A stretch of DNA of 52,470 nt from WJMT01 sp964445575 (GCA_964445575.1 CAYULB010000009.1:1-52470); one strand, 5' to 3'. Numbered from the stretch's first letter, positions 16,901-25,990 are shown. Made by a program: numbers and translations. The notes: generated by a model from the letters alone, not told the origin.

Positions 16901-17293
16901 CTGAGGATGGACCTTTATAAGAAAGTGTCTTCTATTGAAGATTTCTCCGAATTAGATAGGATCCAGGAGGAAGTCAGAGATAGGTACGGTCCTTTTCCTC
17001 AGAGTGTTCAGAATTTATTTAATTATGGAAGGATCAAGCATCTTGCCCAGAGTCTTGGGATCGAAGCGATTGACAGAACAAGAGATGAAATTGTTTTTAA
17101 ATTTTTCCCTGAATCTACGGCAGATATTTCTCAATTGTCATCATTGCTCAGAAAGTATTCTGGTTCTATTACCCCACAGGGGATTATGAATATAAAGATG
17201 ACTTCAACTAAAGAACCGAAGATACTGGATGAAACAATATTCATCTTGAAGGAGTTGTCTTTAATGGTATATAATTGGGACGCTGAACATTAA
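13943..17293 (+). CDS. mfd: Transcription-repair coupling factor Mfd
   Basis: An SF2 DNA translocase that displaces stalled RNA polymerase and recruits UvrA to the lesion. At 1116 residues it is close to the E. coli length (1148). Domains in order: a UvrB-like N-terminal module, a polymerase-interacting CarD-like domain (about 440-510, with G-D-Y-V-V-H-x-D-Y-G-I-G), and a helicase core with Walker A G-D-V-G-Y-G-K-T-E near 600 and D-E-E-Q near 700. The R-G-A-G-N-x-L-G-E-E-Q-H-G translocation motif and the C-terminal D7 domain follow. It is followed by two parvulin genes, a grouping seen in several bacterial phyla. The start ATG has a poor ribosome site. Confidence 0.97.
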   Translation: MSIDFLTKTKQFNKLIRELNAEKKRISVSGVINPAKPYFLSLLKSQIKKNIVYLCPVDSSLSNMKQRCDFFLSQLSLDIKSDVFPSLYDSPYQENNYPMDSVSSRMEFFWRWKEGQNSIVITNLLAYLAPVPNRKKLKDLFLETERGDQLGRDVLIQVLEDYGYERQDILNSHGEYAYRGGIVDVFSPLALYPFRIEFSGDKVKSLREFETSSQRSINRIDFLRIPSMKEFSEKCPPSLASSSKAHQNDFTGLNEYVKDCVYMIDDYDEVKKEWDQIQRDFHEQHKKLKKEGVFSLPPNEIFDFSLWEDIKRSAVCLNEISSFSSKKRISFSFQSVPRFKNKIPFFLRYLKKLQDESERTYVYLSGPGVRKKVSFLLSENNIPFINADHSFLDAPDGSVVLLIGKMDRGFSYPEQKINYFSEYDIFTEEKVLVSRPKVKKFFSHFQDLKTGDYVVHTDYGIGIFKGLVKMGVDHKKQEFMEIMYRDDDKLFVPVQDLNLVQKYSKVSSAFPNLSKLGSSQWIKTKERTKKAVEKIARELLQLYAKRKAQKGYAFSQIGEWLSDFEKSFDYEETEDQEKAIEDVMKDMESPTPMDRLICGDVGYGKTEVALRAAFKAVMDGKQVAVLSPTTVLSNQHLKTFRIRMVFFPIRVEGLTRLQSPKEQKDILRDVKKGLVDIVIGTHRLISKDVEFRDLGLLIIDEEQRFGVAHKEKIKKMKSQIDVLTLTATPIPRTLNLSLSGLRDISLIETPPRDRLAIHTVVGLFSKKVITSAIKRELNRGGQVYYVHNRVQDIDTVSEMITKWAPQAKVVTIHGKMKGTKLEKRMLDFIQGKYNVLISTTIIENGIDIPRVNTLIVHRADRFGLAQLYQLRGRVGRSSRQAFAYFLVPPFSELTRTARERLSAIQEFAELGSGFRLAAKDLEIRGAGNFLGEEQHGFMEAVGFEYYMYLLDQTIRKLKGEKIETRKSRIDLKTDIRIPEKYIPQVSLRMDLYKKVSSIEDFSELDRIQEEVRDRYGPFPQSVQNLFNYGRIKHLAQSLGIEAIDRTRDEIVFKFFPESTADISQLSSLLRKYSGSITPQGIMNIKMTSTKEPKILDETIFILKELSLMVYNWDAEH

Positions 17294-17370
17294 AAGTGAA
17301 ATAGAATCTCACTTCAATTTTATCAGTATTGATTTGTTGATGGCAATTCACTTCTTAAGGACCTAAGAGA

Positions 17371-18348
17371 ATGTTTGCATCTAAAGTTAAAGTACCTGTT
17401 TTTTTAATGATTCTTGTTTTTACTTTGATGACTTGTGCCGATGAAAGTCCAGAACATCAGGATTACGAACAACTGCGCAGTGAGGCCATAAAAAATGAAA
17501 TCATATTGAAAATAGGGGATTTATTTTATGATAATTCTGATTTTGAAAAGTATCTTTTACTCACTGTAGGAGATAGTTTTGAAGAGCTGTCAGAATTGAG
17601 CAGAAGCAGGCTGCTGGATAGTTTCATAGAGGAAAAGCTGCTCTTGGAAGCAGCTCGAAGAGAGAGGTTATTTCTCAGTGATGAGGAAAAAAAAGGATAT
17701 TTGGCTCGGCTTTCCAATGAATTCAAATTGAGCGAGAATATGATAAAGAAGGAAGTGGAAGTCAATACCCTTTTTGAAAAATTACTCATAGAAAAAATTA
17801 CGTTAGGTCTGGTGAAAGATATTGATGTCACACCAGAGGAAATACAGGAATATTATCAATTGAATAAAAAAGATTATTTGCAAAATGAGAAAAGAAGAGT
17901 GAGCCAGATACTTCTAAGAACCGAAGACAAAGCCATTGAGATATACAAAAGAGTCAAAGAGTTCACCGAAGAAGAGTTCAGAAAAATAGCCCGGGAAGAA
18001 TCTAAGGGCGTCGAGGCTTCTCGGGGAGGGATGATGGGTGTCTTTGAACTTGGTCAGCTTCCCGAAGAGATGGACAAAGTGGTCTTTTCTTTGAAGCAAG
18101 GTCAGGTAAGCCAGGTCATTGAATCGGAATATGGTTATCATATATTCCGGATTGATGAAATCATTAAAAGCTCTCCTTTGCCTGATAAACCTGACCAGGA
18201 TGTTTCCTCTAGGATTGAAATGAAGATCCTCAACCAAAAAATAAGTGATAGGATGAACAAATACCTTGAAAAATTGAAATCAGACCTTGATTGGGAGTTT
18301 TATCCAGAAAGGCTGAACTTTACTTATCAAAGAAATGAATATGAATAG
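17371..18348 (+). CDS. PpiC/parvulin-type peptidyl-prolyl isomerase, probable lipoprotein
   Basis: A 325-residue exported foldase. The N-terminus is a hydrophobic leader ending L-M-T-C (Cys22), lipobox-like. A SurA-N-type helical region follows, then one parvulin domain (about 175-270) with R-R-V-S-Q-I-L-L, G-G-x-M-G-V-F and Q-V-I-E-S-E-Y-G-Y-H-I-F. It probably helps fold outer-membrane or secreted proteins in the periplasm. It lies 77 bp after mfd and overlaps the next chaperone gene by 14 bp, so the two are likely made together. Confidence 0.88.
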   Translation: MFASKVKVPVFLMILVFTLMTCADESPEHQDYEQLRSEAIKNEIILKIGDLFYDNSDFEKYLLLTVGDSFEELSELSRSRLLDSFIEEKLLLEAARRERLFLSDEEKKGYLARLSNEFKLSENMIKKEVEVNTLFEKLLIEKITLGLVKDIDVTPEEIQEYYQLNKKDYLQNEKRRVSQILLRTEDKAIEIYKRVKEFTEEEFRKIAREESKGVEASRGGMMGVFELGQLPEEMDKVVFSLKQGQVSQVIESEYGYHIFRIDEIIKSSPLPDKPDQDVSSRIEMKILNQKISDRMNKYLEKLKSDLDWEFYPERLNFTYQRNEYE

Positions 18349-19321
18349 AACAATAAAAAAAATAATGGTTTTACTGGTTTTACTAACCACAGGAATGCAG
18401 TTCAATGGTGAAGAGGTCGTGGAAGCCATTGTGGCTGTGGTCAATGGAGATATTATCACTCTATCTGACTACAAACAGCAGGATGAGATGCTGTATCAGT
18501 CTTTAGCCTCGAGCTACCAAGGAGAGGAGCTTGAGGAACAATACAGAAAGAGAAGAGAAAATCTTTTAGATGATATGATCACAGACCTTTTGCTTATTCA
18601 GGAGGCAGAGAAACAGGATATAGATGTGAGTGCACAGCTTGAAAGCATGGTAGAAGAGATGAAAAAGCAGTACGGGTTTAGTTCCATTGATGAAATCCGG
18701 CAGGCCATGAATAAACAAGGTATTGATTACGATACCTGGCTGGATTTACAGGAGAGAGAGCTTTTAAAGGAAGGAGTTCTGTATTATTCGTTTGGCAAGG
18801 ATATAGTGGTGAATGATACAGAGGTTATCAATTACTACCGGCAGCATCAGGAAGAGTTTAAAGTGCCGGCTACTTTTGAGCTAAAGGCTATTTATCTTTC
18901 AGATGCAGATAAGACTGATCAGGAACTCAAAGCAAAAACAGAAGAAATCAGCGCTCACTTAGAGGACGGAGAATCTTTCGAAGATTTAGCTGAAAAATAT
19001 TCTGACGGGCCCTATAAAGAATCTCGAGGAGAATTGGGAAGTTTTGAGAAAGGAAGTCTGGAGAAAACTCTGGAACAGGCTGTGGAAAAACTTGAGATCG
19101 GAGAGGTCACTCCATGGATTCAGACCCAAAACGGATGGTATCTGTTGAAGCTTATTGATAAAAAGGAAGAGCATGTCAAAGATTTTAATATAGTCAGAAA
19201 TGAGATTGAAAATATCATTTTTCAGCAAAAACGCCGTGAAAAGTCTCTCCAGTTCATTAAAAAAATGAGAGAGGAAAGCTATATAGACATTAAAATTCCT
19301 GAACCGTATAAGGAATATTAG
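18335..19321 (+). CDS. SurA-like periplasmic chaperone / peptidyl-prolyl isomerase
   Basis: A 328-residue exported protein with a signal peptide (about 1-25). The SurA hallmark V-V-E-A-I-V-A-V-V-N-G-D-I-I-T-x-S-D-Y follows, then a helical chaperone domain and one parvulin domain (about 185-280: F-E-L-K-A-I-Y-L, D-L-A-E-K-Y-S-D-G-P, G-E-L-G-S-F). E. coli SurA has two parvulin domains; this has one, as in many non-enteric homologues. The likely role is outer-membrane protein biogenesis. The start overlaps the upstream parvulin gene. Confidence 0.88.
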   Translation: MNMNRTIKKIMVLLVLLTTGMQFNGEEVVEAIVAVVNGDIITLSDYKQQDEMLYQSLASSYQGEELEEQYRKRRENLLDDMITDLLLIQEAEKQDIDVSAQLESMVEEMKKQYGFSSIDEIRQAMNKQGIDYDTWLDLQERELLKEGVLYYSFGKDIVVNDTEVINYYRQHQEEFKVPATFELKAIYLSDADKTDQELKAKTEEISAHLEDGESFEDLAEKYSDGPYKESRGELGSFEKGSLEKTLEQAVEKLEIGEVTPWIQTQNGWYLLKLIDKKEEHVKDFNIVRNEIENIIFQQKRREKSLQFIKKMREESYIDIKIPEPYKEY

Positions 19322-19339
19322 AGATTTTGTTTTCTAACC

Positions 19340-19352
19340 TGAATAGGTCAGG
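19340..19352. repeat. Solo right terminus of the MITE-like repeat (fragment E)
   Basis: TGAATAGGTCAGG matches the right end of copy A exactly. It is directly preceded by TAACC, so the site reads as two element ends fused with nothing between, like a deletion or excision scar. It lies in the 31 bp convergent gap between the SurA-like and ThuA genes. Confidence 0.55.
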
Positions 19353-20099
19353 CTAGTTGTTTTTTTGTTCGAGGCTTCGGGCAGCCCAAAGCATTCCCCT
19401 TTTTACGATTTCTTTGGCTTCAGAAACATCAAAATCTTTTGAAACATGCCCAAAAGAGGTGTAAAAGACTCTGCCCTTTCCGTATTTTTTTGTCCACACC
19501 ACAGGCATAACCACTTCTTTGATCCAGGGAGCGTGCTCCCCTGAAAAAGTGGTTGTTGCCAGAACATTGATGATGGGATCTATATGCATATAATACTGTT
19601 CTGAATGCATTTTAAAATCAGAAAGACCTGCTGTGATCGGGTGTTCCTTGTCAGTGATATTCACTTCGTAATCAACAATACCTCCTGGGTGGGCTACCCA
19701 CTGTCCTCCCACCATAAATTGGTATTCGGTGTTTTGTCTGAATGAATCAGCAAGGCCTCCATGCCATCCAGCTATGCCGACCCCGCTTTTAACTGCTTCC
19801 AAAAGTCCTTTTTCCTGCTCTCCGGTGATAGAGGCCATGGTATAGACTTGAACGATAAGGTTGAGGGATTTAAGCTTCTCAACATCTAGATAAGAATCCA
19901 AAGTGTGGGATATCTCTACATCAAACCCCTGTTTCTCAAGCCAGGGAGCAAAAATATCCACACATTTTTTAGGTTCATGTCCTTCCCATCCACCCCAGAC
20001 AAAAAGCGCTGATTTTTTCTTTTCGTCCCCTTCCCCGTAGAGAAAAACACTGGTCACAGCTAATAAAAAAAAGAGAAAAGCCGCAGGTATTTTTTTCAT
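19353..20099 (-). CDS. ThuA-like domain protein, exported
   Basis: A 248-residue protein with a signal peptide (M-K-K start, hydrophobic core to about residue 20) and a ThuA-like flavodoxin/amidotransferase-type fold. It shows V-W-G-G-W-E-G-H-E, G-V-G-I-A-G-W-H-G-G near the middle and G-K-G-R-V-F-Y-T-S-F-G-H. ThuA proteins are tied to sugar utilisation and often sit beside Gfo/Idh/MocA genes; their reaction is not settled. ATG 20099 is chosen over the longer frame because AAGGAG lies six bases upstream and the leader then begins properly. It is divergent from a Tat-Gfo gene. Confidence 0.87.
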   Translation of the reverse strand: MKKIPAAFLFFLLAVTSVFLYGEGDEKKKSALFVWGGWEGHEPKKCVDIFAPWLEKQGFDVEISHTLDSYLDVEKLKSLNLIVQVYTMASITGEQEKGLLEAVKSGVGIAGWHGGLADSFRQNTEYQFMVGGQWVAHPGGIVDYEVNITDKEHPITAGLSDFKMHSEQYYMHIDPIINVLATTTFSGEHAPWIKEVVMPVVWTKKYGKGRVFYTSFGHVSKDFDVSEAKEIVKRGMLWAARSLEQKNN

Positions 20100-20291
20100 T
20101 GGTTTCTCCTTGTTGTTTTTAAGGATGACAGTCTCATGATATTCATTTCTCACGCCCCGTGCAAGTTCATAAAAATAAAATGGCAAATATTATTGAGCTA
20201 AGCCGTACTTGAATTTCACTTATTGATTTTTTTTGATGCAGTCCCTAAACTAAAGATTCAGCGTGAAGTCAAGTGCCGCAAGGATGCAGGT

Positions 20292-21566
20292 ATGCCAGAA
20301 AAAAGTGAACCTATAAACCGCCGGGATTTTCTCAAAAAAGGAATTCAAGCTGGGGCCGCTGCCTTGATTGTGCCCCGGTTTGTTTTAGGGGGGAAGGGAT
20401 ACACTCCTCCCAGTGATGGATTGAGCAAAGCTGTCATAGGTGTCGGGGGAATGGGAAGGGTTCATTTGAGTTATCCTGGCTCTCGTCTGGTGGCGGTTTG
20501 TGATGTGGATGAGAATCATTTGAAAATCGCTTTGGAGATGGCTGGTCCCGGGGTCAAGGGATTTAAAGATTTTCGTGAGGTTTTGGAGAGAAGCGATATA
20601 GATATTGTCCATATAGCCACCCCACCTCATTGGCATGGGGTCATTTCTCGGGCTGCTGCTGAAACAGGAAAGGACATCTGGTGCGAAAAGCCCATGACCC
20701 GTACTATAGAAGAAGGGAAAAAAGTGGTTCAGGCTGTTCAGAGAAACGGCAGGATTTTCAGGGTGAACACCTGGTTCAGATTCCAGGACCAGTTTTACGG
20801 GGCGGGAACTTCTGTAAAATCCTTTAAAAAGGCTGTGATGAACCGAATGCTGGGATGGCCCTTGAAAGTAACCGTGAGCGGCGTTACTGGTTTTGACTGG
20901 AAGTTTTACTGGAGGGGAAGGACAGATTTGACTCCCCAGCCTGTACCCAAAGAACTGGATTATGACTTTTGGCTGGGACCTGCTCCTTACAAACCTTATC
21001 ATCCTCATAGAGTCCATACCACATTTCGGGGTTACTGGGATTATGATGGAGGAGGTTTAGGGGACATGGGCATGCATTATCTGGACCCGGTCCAGTATCT
21101 CTTGGAAAAAGACCATACCAGCCCGGTAAGAGTGGAAGCTGAATGCCCTCAGCAGCATCCGGATGCATGCCGAACATGGCGACGGATTGAAATGGAGTAC
21201 TCTGATGGGTGTCAGGTCATTCTGGATGGTGAAAACAAAGACAAAAAAGCTCCTTTTATAGAGGGTCCCGAGGGAAAAATATTTCGGGGATTTCAAACGA
21301 ATATTTTGAATTTCAAAAAAAATTTAGCATCTCTTCCTGATCCTGAGCCGCAGAAAACAGATTTTATAAAAGCGGTGAAAGAGAGAAGGAAGTTTGCTCT
21401 GAATGAAGGAAATGCTCATCGGTCCTGTACTCTGGTTAATTTGTGTAAGATTGCAGTGCGTTTGGGAAGGCCTTTGAGGTTCGACCCGGACAAACAATGT
21501 TTTATAAATGACCCTCAGGCAGACCGGCTTTTGGATCAACCTATGAGAGCGCCGTGGCGGATGTGA
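20292..21566 (+). CDS. Tat-exported Gfo/Idh/MocA-family oxidoreductase (copy 1)
   Basis: A 424-residue NAD(P)-dependent sugar oxidoreductase with a twin-arginine leader (N-R-R-D-F-L-K-K, then an Ala-rich core). The Rossmann domain has G-V-G-G-M-G-R and A-V-C-D-V-D. The catalytic-lysine motif is intact as C-E-K-P-M-T, and the substrate-side D-M-G-M-H histidine motif is present. W-L-G-P-A-P-Y-K-P-Y is a stretch shared with two other copies in this window. Periplasmic members act on glycosides or sugar acids with a tightly held cofactor. ATG 20292 is chosen over TTG 20223 because AAGGA precedes it. A HEAT protein gene follows by 29 bp. Confidence 0.9.
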   Translation: MPEKSEPINRRDFLKKGIQAGAAALIVPRFVLGGKGYTPPSDGLSKAVIGVGGMGRVHLSYPGSRLVAVCDVDENHLKIALEMAGPGVKGFKDFREVLERSDIDIVHIATPPHWHGVISRAAAETGKDIWCEKPMTRTIEEGKKVVQAVQRNGRIFRVNTWFRFQDQFYGAGTSVKSFKKAVMNRMLGWPLKVTVSGVTGFDWKFYWRGRTDLTPQPVPKELDYDFWLGPAPYKPYHPHRVHTTFRGYWDYDGGGLGDMGMHYLDPVQYLLEKDHTSPVRVEAECPQQHPDACRTWRRIEMEYSDGCQVILDGENKDKKAPFIEGPEGKIFRGFQTNILNFKKNLASLPDPEPQKTDFIKAVKERRKFALNEGNAHRSCTLVNLCKIAVRLGRPLRFDPDKQCFINDPQADRLLDQPMRAPWRM

Positions 21567-21595
21567 GGTCTTTAAAATTGGTTAGAGATAAAAAG

Positions 21596-23773
21596 ATGAA
21601 AAGAAGAGCAAAAGCCTTAATACTTGTGGGTTTGTTTTTGTTCGTCTCAGTCTCTTTTTTTGGATGGAGCTCTGAAAAAAATTTAGATAAAAAGATAGAG
21701 GACATTTTGTCTGTGTTTCCTGCTGAGGATTCTTCAAGCTTAGACTCCCTGAGCTCCAAACTTACGGCGTTGGGAAAAGAGGGTCTTATCAGACTCTGCT
21801 TGTTTCTTGAGGATTCAGAAGAAAATAAAAGAACAAAAGCAGAATATGCTGTTCACGGTTTAGCGGTATCATCCGCCAGCTTGACCAGGGAGGGAGAACG
21901 GTTTTTGGTTTCAAAATCCTTTATCAAAGCCCTTGAAGTCTTGAAAGATAAGGAGGCGAAAGCATTCGCGATAGGCCAGCTCCAGCTTGTGGGAAAAAGG
22001 GAAGCTGTGAGACCCCTCGCTAGCTATTTAACGGATCCCCAACTATATGAGCCTGCAGCCAGAGCTCTGACTGCCCTGGGAACCGAAAAAGCAGAGAAAG
22101 CTTTTATAAAGGCAATGGATTCTGAATCCGGAGACAGGCGGTTGACTTTCATAAAAGCTTTGGGCGAGCTCCGCAGCAGAAAAGCTGTTAAAAAGATAAA
22201 ACCTTATGCTTCCAGTGAACAGGAGGACTTCCGGAGGGTCTCTTTGTATGCGCTTGCCAATATCGGAGATCCTTCGTGTATGGATTTGTTAGGAAGAGTC
22301 CGGATCAGGTCTTCTGTTTTTGAAAGGTCTGAAGCCCCTCTGGTTTACCTTCTTTATATCAGAAGGTTGGCTGAGTCAGGTCACAAAGGGCTGGGTGCAA
22401 ATATTTGCAGGGATATGATAGCTCATTATTCGGCTGAAGATGAAAATCACGTTCAGTGTGCTGCCTTAGACCTTCTGGTGGACATCTCAGGAAAAAAAGC
22501 CCTGGATGACCTTTTGGGAATGATGGAAAGCCAGAGCAGTGAAGTTCGACAGAAAGCTCTTGATTTGGCTTTGGATATATATGATACAGAAATGAAGCAG
22601 AAATGGATAGGCAGAATGCAAGGAGTTCCTTCTGGAGTACAGGCTGAGATATTGACCATGCTGGGAAAAACAGAGGATAAGTCGCTGCTTTCTGTTTTTA
22701 AGAAGACCATACACAGCGAGAGTTTGCACCTGAGAAAGGCATCTGTGATGCCCTTGTCAAAATTAGGCAGGGAAAAATCGGTTGATGACTTATTCCAGCT
22801 TTTGCACAACAATATAGAGGAGGAAACTCGATGTGTCCAGCAGGCTCTTTTAAGTTTTAAAGCGGAATCAATTATTCCGAGGATTCAAAGAGAATTTGAC
22901 CAAATGCCTCCAAATGCCCGCCTCTCTCTTATGGAAGTCATCTTTCATAAGCAGGCACTGGACTGTTCTGATTTAATTATCTCTCAGATCAAGAACGGGG
23001 ACCAGACCTTAAGAAAGGCGGCTCTTTCAGGACTCCACAGGGTAGTGGATAAAGATGACATTTCAGTGTTGATCGATATGCTGAAGGAAACCGATGAAAA
23101 AAGGGAGATTACCCTGCTCCAGAGAGCTTTGGAAGCAGCTTGTCAATCTGTTAAAGATCCGGAGAAAAGGGCTGAAAAGGTTTTAGAGGCATTGGCCAAA
23201 GCAGAGGGAAAGAAAAAGATTATTTTTCTGAGACCTTTATCAGCCATCGGAGGAAAAAAAGCATTAAAAGCTGTGGTGGAAGCCCAAAACAGCAGTGATC
23301 AAGAAGTGGCCCTAGAATCTTTTTATACACTTGTGGAATGGAAAAAACTGGAGGCGAGTGAAGAGCTCCTCTCTCTATGCAGACAGGCTGAGGATAAAAA
23401 ACACAGGTATCTGGCTTTAAGGTCTTATATCCGTCTAATCACTTCTTCTGAACTTAAAAAAGAAAATAAGTTAAAAATGCTTCTTAAGGTGAAAACAATA
23501 CTCCAGGAAAAAGATGAGCAAAAATTATTTTTATTGGGTTTGGGGGAAATAAAGACTTTGGATTCCTTAAAAGAGGCAGCTGTTTTTTTGGGCAGTGAGG
23601 AGTTGAGAGAAACAGCAGCCCGCATATTGGTCAAAATCGCACTGCCGGATCCTCTTCATGATGGGCTCCAAGGAAGAGAAGTTTCCTCTCTGCTTGAGGA
23701 AGCTCAAAAGTTTATTGAAGACGAGTATGAAAAGAAAAGAGTATATGAATATATTGAGAAAATCAGAAACTAA
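21596..23773 (+). CDS. Exported HEAT-repeat protein (paralogue 1)
   Basis: A 725-residue protein with a signal peptide (M-K-R-R, hydrophobic to about residue 20) and then helical HEAT-type repeats throughout. Typical repeat pieces are E-A-V-R-P-L-A-S-Y-L, Y-A-L-A-N-I-G-D-P and K-A-A-L-S-G-L. No catalytic domain is visible. Such proteins are protein-binding scaffolds. It lies directly after a Tat-Gfo gene, and a second Gfo/HEAT pair (42180-45511) has the same arrangement and a similar repeat layout. ATG 21596 is preferred to GTG 21554 because it places the leader at the start. Confidence 0.85.
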   Translation: MKRRAKALILVGLFLFVSVSFFGWSSEKNLDKKIEDILSVFPAEDSSSLDSLSSKLTALGKEGLIRLCLFLEDSEENKRTKAEYAVHGLAVSSASLTREGERFLVSKSFIKALEVLKDKEAKAFAIGQLQLVGKREAVRPLASYLTDPQLYEPAARALTALGTEKAEKAFIKAMDSESGDRRLTFIKALGELRSRKAVKKIKPYASSEQEDFRRVSLYALANIGDPSCMDLLGRVRIRSSVFERSEAPLVYLLYIRRLAESGHKGLGANICRDMIAHYSAEDENHVQCAALDLLVDISGKKALDDLLGMMESQSSEVRQKALDLALDIYDTEMKQKWIGRMQGVPSGVQAEILTMLGKTEDKSLLSVFKKTIHSESLHLRKASVMPLSKLGREKSVDDLFQLLHNNIEEETRCVQQALLSFKAESIIPRIQREFDQMPPNARLSLMEVIFHKQALDCSDLIISQIKNGDQTLRKAALSGLHRVVDKDDISVLIDMLKETDEKREITLLQRALEAACQSVKDPEKRAEKVLEALAKAEGKKKIIFLRPLSAIGGKKALKAVVEAQNSSDQEVALESFYTLVEWKKLEASEELLSLCRQAEDKKHRYLALRSYIRLITSSELKKENKLKMLLKVKTILQEKDEQKLFLLGLGEIKTLDSLKEAAVFLGSEELRETAARILVKIALPDPLHDGLQGREVSSLLEEAQKFIEDEYEKKRVYEYIEKIRN

Positions 23774-23793
23774 AAATAACTTAAGATACTGAG

Positions 23794-23821
23794 TTGAATA
23801 AAAAACCAGGATAGATATAAT
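23794..23821 (+). promoter_or_regulatory. Sigma70-type promoter of the M3 peptidase gene
   Basis: TTGAAT (23794-23799), a 16-base spacer and a perfect TATAAT (23816-23821) lie about 52 bases before the start codon. An AAAGGAG ribosome site precedes the ATG. Confidence 0.6.
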
Positions 23822-23873
23822 TGATTCAATGCATCCAGAAAAAATTCTCTTAAATCTATAAAGGAGAATGTAA

Positions 23874-25970
23874 ATGAAAAAAGCCATTATTTCAGTCATG
23901 GTAATCAGTCTTTGTACGGTTGCCTGTACCCAAAAGGAAGAGAATCCGTTTTTTACTGAATGGAAAACTGAATTTGGTGTTCCCCCCTTTGAAAAAATCG
24001 AAAAAGAGCACTATCTTCCGGCATTTAAAGCAGGTATTGAGCAGGAAAAGCAGGACATTGAGAAAATTGTTGAGAATGAAGACGATCCCACTTTTAAGAA
24101 TACTATTGAGACCTTGGAAGAAAGCGGAGCCCTTCTGAGGAAAGTCAGCAGTGTTTTCAATGTTCTGAACGGTTCTATGACTGACGAAGAAATGCAGCAA
24201 ATTGATGAAGAAGTGACCCCGCTCTTATCCAATCACAGGGATGATATTTTGTTTAACGAGGAGCTTTTCCAGCGCATTAAAACTGTTTATGACCAAAAGG
24301 AGAATCTTGAGTTAACCACAGAGCAGGCCAAACTTCTCGAAGAGTATTACCGAAATTTCATTCGAGGTGGAGCCAAACTGAGCGAAGAAAACAAAGCAGA
24401 ATTAAGAAAAATAAATGAAGAGCTGTCAAATCTGACCATGAAATTTGGCCAGCATGTGCTTAAGGAAAACAACAGGTTTGAACTGGTGATTGAAAATGAA
24501 GAAGACTTGGCCGGACTTCCCCAGTCTGTAATCAATGGGGCTGCCAAAGCAGCCGAAGACAGAGGTCATGAGGGAAAATGGGTGTTCACTCTTCACCGGT
24601 CGAGCATCACCCCGTTTTTGACCTATTCTGAAAAGAGGGACCTGAGAGAGAAAATATTCAAGGCCTATATTAACAGAGGAAACAATGATGATGAACTGGA
24701 CAACAAAGAGATTGCTTCCCGCATTGCTTTTCTCCGGGTCAAAAGAGCCCAAATCCTGGGGTATGAGACTCACGCTCACTATGTTTTAGAAGAAAACATG
24801 GCTAAAAAGCCAGAGAATGTGTATGACCTGCTGTACAAAATATGGGAACCTGCTCTGGAGAAAGCTAAGCAGGAGAGAAGCGAGCTTCAGGAATTGATTG
24901 ATGAGGAGGGTAAGGATTTCAAACTCCAGCCCTGGGACTGGTGGTTTTTTGCCGAAAGATTAAAAAAGAAAAAGTTTGAACTGTCTGACGAGATGACCAA
25001 GCCATATTTTGAGTTGAATAATGTGAGAGAAGGGGTTTTTTATGTGGCCAATCAACTTTACGGGATCCGGTTTATTGAGCGGACAGATCTGCCCAAATAC
25101 CACCCTGATGTGAAAGTTTTTGAAGTCAGAGAAGAAGATGGATCCCACATAGGGATATTCTATGCGGATTATTTCTCAAGAGCCTCAAAGAGAGGCGGGG
25201 CTTGGATGAACAGTTTTCGAAAGCAGTACAAGCTCAAAGAAAAAGAGACCACACCCATTGTGACCAATAATTTAAACCTCACCAAGCCCAGTGGGGACAG
25301 TCCCACACTCCTGAATTTTGATGAGGCCGCGACTCTGTTCCATGAATTCGGGCATGCTCTTCACGGACTGCTTTCAGACTGCACCTATCCACGTCTTTCC
25401 GGCACTTCTGTTCCCCGTGATTTTGTAGAGCTCCCTTCTCAGATCATGGAGCACTGGGCATCTGAACCCGAGGTATTAAAAGTCTATGCCAAACATTATC
25501 AAACCGGAGAGCCGATTCCCCAGGAGCTGATTGAAAAGATTGAAAAAGCCGGACACTTCAACCAGGGGTTCGCTACGGTAGAATATTTAGCGGCTGCTTT
25601 TCTAGATATGGACTGGCATACGTTGGCTGAGCCGGTGGAACAGGATGCATTGAAATTTGAGAACCAGTCTATGGAAAAGATCGGAATGGTCCCGGAGATT
25701 GTGGTGCGCTACAGGAGCCCCTATTTTCAACACATCTTTTCAGGAGGATATTCTTCGGGATATTACAGCTACATTTGGTCTGAAGTTCTAGACTGCGATG
25801 CTTTCCACGCATTTAAGGAGACCAGTCTCTTTGATAAAGAAACCGCGCTTTCTTTCAGAAACAATATTCTTGAAAAAGGCGGAACTCAAGATCCTATGGT
25901 CTTGTATAAAAACTTCCGAGGAAGAGAGCCTGAGGTAAAATATCTGCTGGAGAAAAGAGGACTGAAATAA
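23874..25970 (+). CDS. dcp: M3-family peptidyl-dipeptidase (Dcp-like) lipoprotein
   Basis: A 698-residue zinc metallopeptidase that removes C-terminal dipeptides from short peptides. The lipoprotein leader ends T-V-A-C (Cys18), so the enzyme should face the periplasm. The zinc site H-E-F-G-H lies near residue 490, followed by the M3 specificity region S-G-T-S-V-P-R-D-F-V-E-L-P-S-Q. The length matches E. coli Dcp (about 680). It has its own promoter and is convergent with the patatin gene. Together with the NSS symporter it suggests peptide and amino acid use. Confidence 0.94.
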   Translation: MKKAIISVMVISLCTVACTQKEENPFFTEWKTEFGVPPFEKIEKEHYLPAFKAGIEQEKQDIEKIVENEDDPTFKNTIETLEESGALLRKVSSVFNVLNGSMTDEEMQQIDEEVTPLLSNHRDDILFNEELFQRIKTVYDQKENLELTTEQAKLLEEYYRNFIRGGAKLSEENKAELRKINEELSNLTMKFGQHVLKENNRFELVIENEEDLAGLPQSVINGAAKAAEDRGHEGKWVFTLHRSSITPFLTYSEKRDLREKIFKAYINRGNNDDELDNKEIASRIAFLRVKRAQILGYETHAHYVLEENMAKKPENVYDLLYKIWEPALEKAKQERSELQELIDEEGKDFKLQPWDWWFFAERLKKKKFELSDEMTKPYFELNNVREGVFYVANQLYGIRFIERTDLPKYHPDVKVFEVREEDGSHIGIFYADYFSRASKRGGAWMNSFRKQYKLKEKETTPIVTNNLNLTKPSGDSPTLLNFDEAATLFHEFGHALHGLLSDCTYPRLSGTSVPRDFVELPSQIMEHWASEPEVLKVYAKHYQTGEPIPQELIEKIEKAGHFNQGFATVEYLAAAFLDMDWHTLAEPVEQDALKFENQSMEKIGMVPEIVVRYRSPYFQHIFSGGYSSGYYSYIWSEVLDCDAFHAFKETSLFDKETALSFRNNILEKGGTQDPMVLYKNFRGREPEVKYLLEKRGLK

Positions 25971-25990
25971 ATTTTTATTGACCTAGGGAG

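Noticed and set aside
17285..17325. Possible terminator hairpin after mfd (AAGTGA / TCACTT)
   Set aside because: The stem is only six pairs with no GC-rich core and no following run of T, and the downstream genes are likely co-transcribed.
20385..21017. Minus-strand open frame of 210 codons
   Set aside because: It is antisense to the Tat-Gfo gene, whose motifs are clear, and the composition is that of a shadow frame.
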